64,000 nucleotides of DNA from the NCBI RefSeq assembly GCF_009749525.1, contig NZ_WOAC01000008.1:103501-167500 (forward strand). The letters run 5' to 3'. Of this stretch, positions 9,194-17,221 are shown piece after piece (positions within the stretch are counted from its first letter, which is position 1; the number at the start of each line of letters is the position of its first letter). The DNA is from Mesorhizobium xinjiangense. Its GTDB lineage: Bacteria > Pseudomonadota > Alphaproteobacteria > Rhizobiales > Rhizobiaceae. Below the pieces are notes generated by a model that did no database searches, had not been told where the DNA came from, and worked only from the letters and a program-made list of their open reading frames with translations. A program made the translations under genes and the position numbers.

Positions 9194-9757
9194 CTAGGAA
9201 TGGCAGAACCGCCGCGCCTTTTCAGTCCAGCTGCCGAAGCCGGTCGCAACCATATTGGTGATGACCCTGCACACATAGCGCTTCTGCGCCGGGTCGTTGT
9301 CGGGGCCGGCGTGGTAGCGCGCCACGGCCATCGACCAGCTGCCATGATCCTTTCTCAATTCGCGCAGAAACCGCGCGGCATAGTCGACATTGCGCCGTGG
9401 GTCGAGCATGTCGCCAACGCTTCGGAAATGCGCTGCGTGGTAGTGGTGATTGATCTGCATGCAGCCGAGGTCGATCAACTTCACGCCATCGCGGCGCGCC
9501 TTGTTGAAGATGCGGATCGCGGCCTGCTTGTCGGGCGCGAAGACGGCCTTGCCGGCAATGTTGAGCGCGTAAGGCTGCAGGCTTCCCTTGCGTCCAGTCT
9601 CTGTCAGACCCACTGCATATAGTATGCCAGGCGGTATGTCATAGCGTTGGGACGCGCGCAGGATCTGCGCCTCGCAGGCGCTCGCGGCGGCGGCGGGCGA
9701 GGGGTCAGATATAGAGATCGCCAGCAGAAGACCTGCCAGCAGCGCCTTGTTCGTCAC
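9194..9757 (-). CDS. Exported lytic transglycosylase (SLT domain) of the flagellar locus
   Basis: The protein is a probable periplasmic peptidoglycan lytic transglycosylase. After a signal peptide (TNKALLAGLLLAISI...AAAASA) comes an SLT-type domain: catalytic Glu in GLTETGRKG, then GCMQINHHYH and the late AVARYHAG motif. I choose GTG 9757 because AAGGA lies 8 nt upstream and the signal peptide then starts cleanly (187 residues); ATG 9778 is the alternative. The gene overlaps the end of fliK by 53 bp in another frame. Position suggests it opens the cell wall for rod passage, since the rhizobial FlgJ-type muramidase is not otherwise seen here. That role is inferred. Confidence 0.82.
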   Translation of the reverse strand: MTNKALLAGLLLAISISDPSPAAAASACEAQILRASQRYDIPPGILYAVGLTETGRKGSLQPYALNIAGKAVFAPDKQAAIRIFNKARRDGVKLIDLGCMQINHHYHAAHFRSVGDMLDPRRNVDYAARFLRELRKDHGSWSMAVARYHAGPDNDPAQKRYVCRVITNMVATGFGSWTEKARRFCHS

Positions 9758-10991
9758 GTGCCGCGTCCTTGCCTGCATGGGGAGCGTTTTGTCCTTGGCC
9801 GTGGCCGTCGCCCTGCGCCTGGCCGCCCGGCTGCCGGTCAAAACCGCGCGGCTGGCCGGCCGCGCCGTCGTTGGCCCGCGCGCCGGCGCTGTCGCCGCCC
9901 GTCGTCCCGGTCGTCGCCTGATGGTGGATCCGTACGTCGTCGACCTGGAAGCCGAGAGACTTGAGCGCCGAGACTATGCTGTCCTTGTCGGCCGAAAGGC
10001 GCTTGAAGGCTTCGGCCTTGTCGGCCTGAATTTCAACCGTCAGTTGCTCGCCCTGCATACGCAGGCGCGCGGTCACTTCACCGAGGCTGGCCGGGTTGAG
10101 CTGTATGCGAAGATCCCTGACCGGTCCGCTCGGCTGTGATTGCTCGGAATCCTTGACAGCCACGTTTTTGTCCAAAATCTGCTGCCAGTCCTGATCCTCG
10201 CCGAGCGCTGTGGCGAGGCTCGTGGCTGTCGGCGACGCGGACTGTATTGCAACCGGAGAGGGGATCGACTGATCTGCGACGACTTTTACCCCGGCGGGGC
10301 CATTCAGACCCTTCTCGAACGGATTGGAGGACGCCCGCCCGTCGCGGTTCGAAGGTGCCGGTTCCTCGCCTGCCGTGGCCGACATGCCGTCGCCAGCCGC
10401 CCCGCTCGCCGCAGGCTGTCGCGTCTGGCTCATCGCGTCGGCGGGATCCGACGGCCGGGACGGGGCAGGACCGCTGCGAGCTGCGTCTGGTTGTCCCGAC
10501 GTCTTGCCGGCGTCGCCGGCGCGGTTTGTCCAGTCGAACGACAGCTTGCGATCCTGCGCGGCAATCGGCTGCATCAGGCTCGCTTCGGGCTGGTCGCCGG
10601 AGGCCGGCAGGATCGTCAGTGCGGCGGCAGGCAATGCCGCTCGTCCGTCGGGTGCAGGCGTTTCCCCGCCATCGATCTGCGCCTGCTGGCCGGTCCCCTC
10701 GGCGTCCGGCGGGGCGGACGTCTGCGCGCTGGCCCAGGAAAAGAGCAGTTCGAGAATCCCGGCCTGCGGCCTTGCGGCATCCTCGCCGTCTTGCTCGGGG
10801 TCGCGCTTGAAGCTCGGTCCATCCTCTTCGACAGCGGACGCGGCCGTGCGAGCGGAATTGTCGGACTCGGCATTGGACCCACTGGCTGACAACAGGCGCC
10901 CGAACGTCTCCGAGCCGTCCTTGTTTGCCGATTGCCGGCCACCGTCGCGGGCCGGCGGCTGCGTGCCGAGAACGGTTCCAACCTGGTTCAT
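9705..10991 (-). CDS. fliK: Flagellar hook-length control protein FliK (MotD-type)
   Basis: FliK measures hook length and switches export specificity through FlhB. The 428-residue protein has a long low-complexity, Ala/Ser/Asp/Pro-rich region (about 1-270). The conserved FliK C-terminal domain (about 290-380) contains LRIQLNPASLGEVTARLRM and a VEIQADKAEAFKRL helix. In Sinorhizobium the gene at this place (after motC) was first called motD. The start overlaps the motC stop (ATGA). The Gly/His/Gln-rich tail after residue 380 is overlapped by the transglycosylase gene. Confidence 0.88.
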   Translation of the reverse strand: MNQVGTVLGTQPPARDGGRQSANKDGSETFGRLLSASGSNAESDNSARTAASAVEEDGPSFKRDPEQDGEDAARPQAGILELLFSWASAQTSAPPDAEGTGQQAQIDGGETPAPDGRAALPAAALTILPASGDQPEASLMQPIAAQDRKLSFDWTNRAGDAGKTSGQPDAARSGPAPSRPSDPADAMSQTRQPAASGAAGDGMSATAGEEPAPSNRDGRASSNPFEKGLNGPAGVKVVADQSIPSPVAIQSASPTATSLATALGEDQDWQQILDKNVAVKDSEQSQPSGPVRDLRIQLNPASLGEVTARLRMQGEQLTVEIQADKAEAFKRLSADKDSIVSALKSLGFQVDDVRIHHQATTGTTGGDSAGARANDGAAGQPRGFDRQPGGQAQGDGHGQGQNAPHAGKDAARDEQGAAGRSSAGDLYI

Positions 10992-12265
10992 CGCTCGTCT
11001 TCCTCCAACAGGCGGTCGATCGCCCGCAGCTGCTCGCGCACGCTCGAAGCGATCTGCGGAACCTCGCCGGCGCTGTCTTCAAGCGCGGCAAGGGCATCGG
11101 ATGCGGTCGCATCCGGTTCGCGGTCGAAATCGGCGGCGGCATCGCGCACGGTTTCGGACGATGCAGGACCATCTGCGGCGTCGTCCGTCTGCCTCGTCTC
11201 GGCGTCGGTTCCTGACGCGTCGTCGGCCCACACGATCGGCGGCGACAGGATCTGTGACGCGACGGTTTGCGCGCCGGCCAGCAGGCGCCTGTCGCGCGGC
11301 GACAGTGTGGTTGCATCGATGCGGTCGAACGCGGCGACGGCCTGGTCGATATCGTTGGACGTGATTGCGGCCATGGCCGCGTAGAGTTCGGTGCGCGCGT
11401 CCGACCCGGCTTCGACGGGGCCGGCAATCTCCTCGGCCCGTCCAGCGGCAAATGCCGCGCGTTCGCTGTGGCCCTGAATCGTGCTCGCGCGAGCCAGGCG
11501 CAGATAGATCGCTTCCTGCTGCGGGGTTGGCATGTAGGACACGATGCTTTCGATCTCCTGAGTCGATATCGTGCCGTGAAGTGCGACCAGACCGGCGACG
11601 AACGCATCGGCGAACTCGCTTGCATAGGGCGAGCGCAGGAAGCGCCGCGTATACTGGTTGGCGGCCCGCAGGAAGCGCTCGGCGTCGTCCAGCGCCACGC
11701 ATATGGGCAGGCTGCGCCGCAGTGCCGCTTCTTCCACCAGCGTGCCGGGGGCGAGCAGCCGCGCCCGGTCGAGCGCTTCCAGACCGCTGGCGGCGTTGGC
11801 GGGGCCGGCGATCGATCCCCTGACCAGCGCCAGCAGCGCGCCGATCTCGCTTTCCTGCGCCATGGGATCGACCGATGCCAGCAACTGGCCAGCCTTGGGC
11901 AATTCGCCATGCGTATAGGCGACCAGCGCCTGGCTGATGGCGAGTTCGTCACCTTCAAGGCCGATGCGCGAAATCGCGGCCTCGACGGTCGTCGGGTTGC
12001 CGCCACTCATGGCGTAGATGAACAGGGCCGTCAGGTTGCGGCGGTCGTCGAACGCCGCGCCACCGGCCGTGCGGAACAGGTCGTCGGCAAATTCCAGCAG
12101 CTTTTTCTGCATCGGCAGCGCGGCGTGGTCGCCGCTGGCGAGCTGGTCCTGCACGAGCTGCAGCGAGCGCACCATCTGATAGGGTTCCAGCCTGGCAAAC
12201 TCGACGGCCGGCGCGGGGCCGGTGGACATGGCGATGAGCGCGGCCAGTGCCATCCGGCGCATCAT
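10988..12265 (-). CDS. motC: Chemotaxis/motility periplasmic protein MotC
   Basis: MotC is a rhizobial periplasmic protein that works with MotB and the chaperone MotE in controlling motor rotation. The 425-residue product has a short signal peptide (MMRRMALAALIAMSTGPAPA). A long alpha-helical repeat body follows (about 30-330; FARLEPYQMVRSLQLVQDQL near the N-terminus), then an acidic, probably disordered C-terminal tail. The ATG at 12265 overlaps the motB stop (ATGA); upstream extension would lie inside motB. Context between motB and fliK matches the motB-motC-motD operon of Sinorhizobium. Confidence 0.88.
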   Translation of the reverse strand: MMRRMALAALIAMSTGPAPAVEFARLEPYQMVRSLQLVQDQLASGDHAALPMQKKLLEFADDLFRTAGGAAFDDRRNLTALFIYAMSGGNPTTVEAAISRIGLEGDELAISQALVAYTHGELPKAGQLLASVDPMAQESEIGALLALVRGSIAGPANAASGLEALDRARLLAPGTLVEEAALRRSLPICVALDDAERFLRAANQYTRRFLRSPYASEFADAFVAGLVALHGTISTQEIESIVSYMPTPQQEAIYLRLARASTIQGHSERAAFAAGRAEEIAGPVEAGSDARTELYAAMAAITSNDIDQAVAAFDRIDATTLSPRDRRLLAGAQTVASQILSPPIVWADDASGTDAETRQTDDAADGPASSETVRDAAADFDREPDATASDALAALEDSAGEVPQIASSVREQLRAIDRLLEEDER

Positions 12266-13551
12266 CCGTCGACCTCCAGCAGGATCTCGATGCGGCGGTT
12301 GGCTGCCGCCATCGGATCGTCGGGCTCCTTCAGCTTGCGGTCGGCGAAGCCTGCCACCACCACGATGCGCTGCTCGTCGAGGCCGGCGCGCACCAGCATG
12401 TAGTAGGCGCTGTGGGCGCGCGCCGTGGAAAGCCGCCAATTGTCGTAATCGCCGGAGCGGAAGGGGCGTGCGTCGGTGTGCCCCTGGATCTTGATCGCTC
12501 CGGACCTGCCGTCGAGAATGGCGGCGATCTTTTCCATGGCAAGAACGAGCTCGCGCCGCGGCACGGCCGAACCGATCTGGAACATCCCGTAATCGAGCTG
12601 GTCGGTCAGCGAGATCATGATGCCGCGATCAGCAGGCATGATGGAGATGCCGGCAAGTATCTTTTCCTTGTCGGGGAAGGCACGCGCCAGTTCCTCGCGC
12701 ATTTCGCGCGCAATCTGCTGTGCCTTGTCGTTTGCCGCCGGTTGCGGAGCATTCTCGCGCTCATCCGGCGCGGGAGGGGCCTCATCGTCCTGCGGTTCCG
12801 GCACGGCCGTAGCAAGGGCGGTGTCCGGTTCCACGGCTTCTTCCGGCGTGTCGGCCGCCGGCGCGCCATCCGGCGTATCCGACGCGGCCTGGTCCTGGCG
12901 GGTGCCTTCGGTCGGGGTGGGGGACTGCGGAACCTCGTAGAGGCTGGGCGCGCCCGGCTCATCCTGTTCGACCTGCGTCGACCAGAAATCCGGGGCGAAA
13001 GGGTCGCGATATTGCTCGCCGCCCGAAGCGCCGGTCGCCGGACCTGAATCCTGCGCCCCGCCGTCGCCCTTGGGCGAGAGGTTCTGCAATTCGCCGGACT
13101 CCGCCGCGATCTCCGCCAGAACGGCATAAGGATCGGCAAACAGGTGTTCGTCGGATGCGGCATCGGACCGTTCGGCGTCCGCATCGCTCTGACGCGAGCG
13201 GGCGGCGGCCGTTTCTCCCGCTCCCGCATCGGCCGCCGATGCTCCCCTGGTTTCCACGTCGATGCCGCCGTCCTCGGCCTGAACCCCGGAGCCGGCTTCC
13301 TCGAGACCGCGGCGGCTGGTGTTGCGGTCGACCAGCTTGATGGGGTTGAAATAGCTGGCCACCGCCAGCCGGGTTTCCTCGTTGGAGGCGTTGATCAGCC
13401 ACATGACGAGGAAGAAGCACATCATGGCCGTCATGAAATCGGCGAAGGCGATCTTCCACACCCCGCCATGGTGCCCGTCCTCGTCATCGCTGCGGCGATG
13501 CTTGACGATGATGATTTCCTGGGGCCGTTCGCTCGTGTCGCTCACGTTCAT
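12262..13551 (-). CDS. motB: Flagellar motor stator protein MotB
   Basis: MotB anchors the proton-driven stator to peptidoglycan. One membrane helix (about residues 33-53) carries the proton-binding Asp at position 38 (FADFMTAMM). The OmpA-like peptidoglycan-binding domain is at the C-terminus (about 300-425, with IQGHTDARPF and AANRRIEILLEV). Between them is an unusually long linker, about residues 75-285, rich in Ala, Asp, Glu and Pro, giving 429 residues against about 300 in enterobacteria. The ATG at 13551 overlaps the upstream stop. motA is encoded 14 kb away in the divergent unit. Confidence 0.94.
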   Translation of the reverse strand: MNVSDTSERPQEIIIVKHRRSDDEDGHHGGVWKIAFADFMTAMMCFFLVMWLINASNEETRLAVASYFNPIKLVDRNTSRRGLEEAGSGVQAEDGGIDVETRGASAADAGAGETAAARSRQSDADAERSDAASDEHLFADPYAVLAEIAAESGELQNLSPKGDGGAQDSGPATGASGGEQYRDPFAPDFWSTQVEQDEPGAPSLYEVPQSPTPTEGTRQDQAASDTPDGAPAADTPEEAVEPDTALATAVPEPQDDEAPPAPDERENAPQPAANDKAQQIAREMREELARAFPDKEKILAGISIMPADRGIMISLTDQLDYGMFQIGSAVPRRELVLAMEKIAAILDGRSGAIKIQGHTDARPFRSGDYDNWRLSTARAHSAYYMLVRAGLDEQRIVVVAGFADRKLKEPDDPMAAANRRIEILLEVDG

Positions 13552-14204
13552 GCGACCGCCTCGGAAATCGCCTCGGACCATGCGCCAAGCCGCGTCTGAT
13601 AGACGTTTTCGTCGACGGTCACGGTAAGGTCGTGGTCGCCGGTTTCGCTGAATTCGATGCTTGCCGTCCACGTCTCGGCGCGTTGGCGCAGCGCCTCGCA
13701 AAGCGAAGCGGAACCCTGGACCTGGATACGCACCGCGTCGCTATCGCGCACGGCCTCGCCAATCAGCGTTGCCAGCCGCTCGACCGCGCGCGTCTGCGCT
13801 TCGCCGCCGAGCACCGGCGTCAGCAGGCGGGCGACGATCGTGGTCGTCAGATCGGCCAGCCGGGACTCCATTTCGTTGAGCCGCTCCAGGAGCTTCTCGC
13901 TCGTCTCGGCCGAAAACTGTTCCTGCACGGCCGCCAGTGCCGCGGCATGGCGCTCGCGTTCGGCGGCCAGCGCTTCTTCCGCCTCGGCGTTGAGGCTTTC
14001 GGTGAGGGCGGCTTCGGCCGCTGTCACGGCTTCTGCGACCAAGGCATCGACGTCGGGTTGCGCTACCGCAGGTTCGGCTCCGCCCTGATCGAAGGGCATG
14101 TCGCCGAACACCGGCGCCAGTGCCGGAGCCCTGTCCTGCCGGCGTGCCGGGCCCCTGCGTTCGCCGAAATCGATCAGGTGATCTATCAGGGAGTGTGCCG
14201 TCAT
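13548..14204 (-). CDS. fliH: FliH-like flagellar assembly protein
   Basis: The 218-residue protein has an Ala/Glu-rich coiled coil (about 60-135, AEAEEALAAERERHAAALAA) and a C-terminal domain resembling V-type ATPase subunit E/FliH proteins. FliH regulates the FliI export ATPase. The ATG at 14204 overlaps the fliF stop (TGATG) and its own stop overlaps motB. The position directly after fliF supports FliH, although fliI itself is about 10 kb away at 24058-25503. Sequence conservation in this family is low, so the name rests mostly on architecture and context. Confidence 0.7.
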   Translation of the reverse strand: MTAHSLIDHLIDFGERRGPARRQDRAPALAPVFGDMPFDQGGAEPAVAQPDVDALVAEAVTAAEAALTESLNAEAEEALAAERERHAAALAAVQEQFSAETSEKLLERLNEMESRLADLTTTIVARLLTPVLGGEAQTRAVERLATLIGEAVRDSDAVRIQVQGSASLCEALRQRAETWTASIEFSETGDHDLTVTVDENVYQTRLGAWSEAISEAVA

Positions 14205-15847
14205 CAGGCTGCCGCAGCCTCGTTCTGCGCCCATTTGCGCAGGATCGCCGCCGTGCGCTCCTCATTGAGCTCGACCATCTGCGCGAGCCGTTCCTGCGGC
14301 GCCGGGCGCAGCTTCATCTTCAGTTCGTCCATGACGTCGGGATCGGCGTGCGCCTGCTGCTCCAGCGGGTCGGGCAGGGCGATGTTGCCGAGCGGGGCGC
14401 CGAGCGAAAGCTGCAGGTCCTCGAAGGTACTCGGTATTTCGGCCGGCGGCTCCTTGCCGGTCAGCGCATTGACCATCGGACGCAGCCCGAACCAGGACAC
14501 GAGGAACACCACCGCAACGAAGGCGAGCGCGTTGATCATGGAGCCGGTATAGCGCCCGGCAACCTCCATGAAGCCCGGCGCGGCGATGCTCTCGCCGGCG
14601 ATGTCGTCGACGAAGGTGACGGCCGACACGGTGATCCGGTCGCCGCGCTCCGTGGTCAATCCCGCCGCCGTCGAGGCCATGGCCTCGATCTCCTTGACCT
14701 TGGCGTCGACCATCTCGGGCGTCGCCTGCTGGCCGAGCACCTGCATGATGCGCTCCTGGTTGACGACGACGGCGATCGACATGCGGGTGATGGAATAGCC
14801 GTTGCTCACCGTTTCGATATGCTTGGAGTTGAGCTCGTAATTGGTGATCTCCTCGCGCCGCTGGCTGGCTTCGCTCGATTGCGGACCCTGTGTCGAGGCA
14901 ACATCCTCTTCCGGCAGGTTCTGCTCCACCGTGGCCGGGGTGACGGTCGTGGTCTGCTCGGAATTGTCGTTCTCGCGGATGATCTGCACCGAACGCTCGA
15001 CCCGGGAGTCGGGGTCGAAGATGGTCTCCTCGATCTGCCGGGCGTCGGTGTTGATGTCGGCCTTGACGCTGGCGCGGAAATTGTCGTGGCCGAGATAGGG
15101 CGACAGCGCCCGGTAGATGTTGTCCTCGATCTGGCTTTCCACGGTGCGCTCGATGCCCATGGAGCGGTTGAGAGCGTTGCTCATCGGGTCGTCGCCGGCG
15201 GCCAGGAGCGAGCCGTTGGAATCGAGCACGGTAACGTTGTCGACGGTGAGGCCGGGCACGGCGGCGGCCACGAGATGGCGGATCGCCACGGCGCTCCTGG
15301 CGGCGTTGGCGCTGCCGCCGGTGCGGATGACGACCGAGGCGCTCGGCTGGCGCCCCTGGCGGCGGAAATTGGCCTCTTCGGCCATGACGATGTGGACGCG
15401 CGCCGACTTGACGCCGGAAATCGACTGGACCGTGCGGGCGATCTCGCCTTCCAGGGCGCGCACCCGCGTGACCTCCTGCATGAAGGAGGTGAGGCCGAGG
15501 GAGCCGACATTGTCGAACAGCTCGTAGCCGGCATTGGCGCTGCCGGGCAGGCCCTTTTCGGCCAGGATCATGCGGGCGCGGCCGGTCTGGCCCGCCGGCA
15601 CCATGACGGATTTGCCGTCCGAGCCGATGTCGTAGGCGATGCCGGCTTCGCCCAGCACGACGCCCATCTGACTGATGTCGCCGCGGTCGAGCCCGACATA
15701 GAGCGTCTCGTTGGCCGGTTTGTTCAAGTAGATCGAGCCGCCGATGACGACGGCCATGACGATCGCCATGATGCCGCCGAGCATGAGGAGGCGCCTGGTT
15801 CCGAGCGCGCCGAGATTGTTGAGGATCGTCTGAAGCTGTTCCGGCAC
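14204..15847 (-). CDS. fliF: Flagellar M-ring protein FliF
   Basis: FliF forms the MS ring of the basal body. It has two membrane helices (about residues 20-42 and 435-455) flanking the large periplasmic ring-building motifs. These include the YscJ/FliF lipoprotein-like part with LAEKGLPGSANAGYELFD and the second part with KTANVDINT-like repeats. The C-terminal tail (LQLSLGAPLGNIALPDPLEQ, then MVELNEERTAAILRKW) is the FliG-binding region. I choose GTG 15847 (MPEQLQTIL, CGGGAA upstream) over the TTG seven codons earlier, which lacks a ribosome binding site. It heads the fliF-to-transglycosylase unit. Confidence 0.94.
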   Translation of the reverse strand: MPEQLQTILNNLGALGTRRLLMLGGIMAIVMAVVIGGSIYLNKPANETLYVGLDRGDISQMGVVLGEAGIAYDIGSDGKSVMVPAGQTGRARMILAEKGLPGSANAGYELFDNVGSLGLTSFMQEVTRVRALEGEIARTVQSISGVKSARVHIVMAEEANFRRQGRQPSASVVIRTGGSANAARSAVAIRHLVAAAVPGLTVDNVTVLDSNGSLLAAGDDPMSNALNRSMGIERTVESQIEDNIYRALSPYLGHDNFRASVKADINTDARQIEETIFDPDSRVERSVQIIRENDNSEQTTTVTPATVEQNLPEEDVASTQGPQSSEASQRREEITNYELNSKHIETVSNGYSITRMSIAVVVNQERIMQVLGQQATPEMVDAKVKEIEAMASTAAGLTTERGDRITVSAVTFVDDIAGESIAAPGFMEVAGRYTGSMINALAFVAVVFLVSWFGLRPMVNALTGKEPPAEIPSTFEDLQLSLGAPLGNIALPDPLEQQAHADPDVMDELKMKLRPAPQERLAQMVELNEERTAAILRKWAQNEAAAA

Positions 15848-15882
15848 TGTGTGCAATTCCCGCCGCAATTTCCGAATGATCG

Positions 15883-15906
15883 CGGCGGAAGGTTAGTGCG
15901 CGAAGC
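15883..15906 (-). promoter_or_regulatory. Candidate flagellar box upstream of fliF
   Basis: The minus strand reads GCTTCGCGCACT (10/12 with consensus GCTTCGCGCAAG), five bases, then TCCGCCG, ending 35 bp before the fliF GTG. The AAGCTTCGCGCA core is identical over 12 bases to the copy before the DUF1217 gene, and the distance to the start codon is nearly the same (35 versus 36 nt). The second half is poorly conserved here. Confidence 0.5.
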
Positions 15907-15993
15907 TTGTGCGAGAATGTAGAAAGGCCGCGGTCCGAAGACCGCGGCCATGTTTCCCCCGCCCAGCACCCCGAAGGGTGCTCCGACCGTTCG

Positions 15994-16110
15994 CTAGCGC
16001 GCGTTCGCTTCAAACGGAAACGTTTGAAGCAAAGATATGCGCGCCAGCTCAATATGCTGGAGCATGTACCTTTCGCTCAAACGATTCCGTTTGAGCGGGA
16101 CATGCTCGGC
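15994..16110. repeat. Dispersed palindromic intergenic repeat, copy A
   Basis: This 117-bp element has a near-identical inverted copy at 44611-44725. It contains hairpin 1, GCTTCAAACG-GAAA-CGTTTGAAGC (16007-16030). It also contains hairpin 2, GCTCAAACG-ATTC-CGTTTGAGC (16075-16096), which sits inside an outer stem GAGCATGT/ACATGCTC (16060-16067 with 16100-16107). It lies between the flagellin gene and fliF, where it could also end flagellin transcription. It is a REP/MITE-like element rather than a gene. The flanks (15907-15993 and 16111-16157) hold nothing else recognisable. Confidence 0.85.
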
Positions 16111-16157
16111 GGTTTCGGGGATCCTGGTCCCCACCTGCCCCGAAACCGCGTGTCCGA

Positions 16158-17051
16158 TTAGCGGAACAGCGACAGGATGGTCTGCGGGTTCTGGTTGGCG
16201 ATCGACAGCGCCTGGATGCCGAGCTGCTGCTGGACCTGCAGGGCCTGCAGACGCGTCGACTCCTCGTTCATGTCGGCGTCGACGAGTTGGCCGACGCCAC
16301 GGTCGATGGCATCCATCAGCGACTTGGTGAAGTCGTTCTGCATGTCGATGCGCGACTTCGCCGCGCCGAGTTCGGATGCGCCAGTGGTGATGCCGGAAAG
16401 GGCGGTCTCCACGTCCGTCAAGGCGTCGTTGAACGCGTCGTCGTCGGCGAGCGCGGTGACATCCAGATCAAGGATGCTAACACCGGATGCACCGGTCGCA
16501 TCGTCGAGGATACCTGTCGTGGCGGCGGTGCTGTCGACCAGCCGGATGTTGGCCAGCGCCACATCGATTGAGCCGGTCGTCACCGCGCCAGTTGCGTCAC
16601 GATTGTAAGATGCAATGACACTGAAATCCGTCGTGGTTCCGTCCGTATCGAGCAACTTGGCCCCGGCATAGCTCGCACCGGCAGCCTCGCCAAGCTGGTC
16701 CTGGAGAGCGGAGATTTCGCTCTGAATCTTGGCGCGGTCCTCGTCGCTCGACGATTTGGCAAGGAGAACCTTTTCCTTGATATCATCAACCAGGTCTTTG
16801 GCCGAGTTGATGGCCGTATAGGCAGTGTCGACCTTGCCTGCTGCGAGGCCAAGCGCGTCCTGGACGACGGAGTTGGCCTTGTTGTCGGAGCGCATGGTGG
16901 TGGCGATCGACCAGTAGGCGGCGTTGTCGGAGGCCTCGGCGACGCGCAGACCGGTCGAAATGCGACCCTGCGTGGTGGCCAAGTCCTTGTTGGTGTTGCG
17001 GAGCGTCTGCAGCGCGGTCATGGCCGACGCGTTGGTCAGGATACTGGACAT
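16158..17051 (-). CDS. fliC: Flagellin
   Basis: Flagellin is the filament subunit. It is 297 residues, with the conserved N-terminal D0/D1 region (SSILTNASAMTALQTLRNTN, then RISTGLRVAEASDNAAYWSI) and the C-terminal region (LQVQQQLGIQALSIANQNPQ). A short variable middle (about 155-215) accounts for the small size. The ATG at 17051 is preceded by AAGGGA. It is the only flagellin gene in the window, whereas Sinorhizobium carries several at this place. The 170-bp upstream gap should hold its promoter. No clear copy of the shared flagellar box is there, only a degenerate GCTTTACC...CCCGGTA at the equivalent distance. Confidence 0.96.
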   Translation of the reverse strand: MSSILTNASAMTALQTLRNTNKDLATTQGRISTGLRVAEASDNAAYWSIATTMRSDNKANSVVQDALGLAAGKVDTAYTAINSAKDLVDDIKEKVLLAKSSSDEDRAKIQSEISALQDQLGEAAGASYAGAKLLDTDGTTTDFSVIASYNRDATGAVTTGSIDVALANIRLVDSTAATTGILDDATGASGVSILDLDVTALADDDAFNDALTDVETALSGITTGASELGAAKSRIDMQNDFTKSLMDAIDRGVGQLVDADMNEESTRLQALQVQQQLGIQALSIANQNPQTILSLFR

Positions 17052-17221
17052 GGATTGAGTCCCTTTTGAATGTACTACGATGTTTTGAGGGACATACCGG
17101 GCTGACCGGTAAAGCGGAGCGGCATCATGCCCATTGATCTCTGCATCGAGATCGTCCGCCATGCGTTCGGAAATCACTTGTGACGGCAATTTCTTACGAA
17201 ATCTCTAACATACCGCCCATG

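Noticed and set aside
16111..16157. A second flagellin gene or remnant between the repeat and fliF
   Set aside because: Only the repeat and short flanks are present; no flagellin-like codons were found.
17052..17221. A FliA (sigma-28) or sigma-54 promoter before flagellin
   Set aside because: Neither a TAAA-N15-GCCGATAA pattern nor a GG-N10-GC pattern with proper flanks is present, and rhizobial flagellar systems are not known to use FliA.
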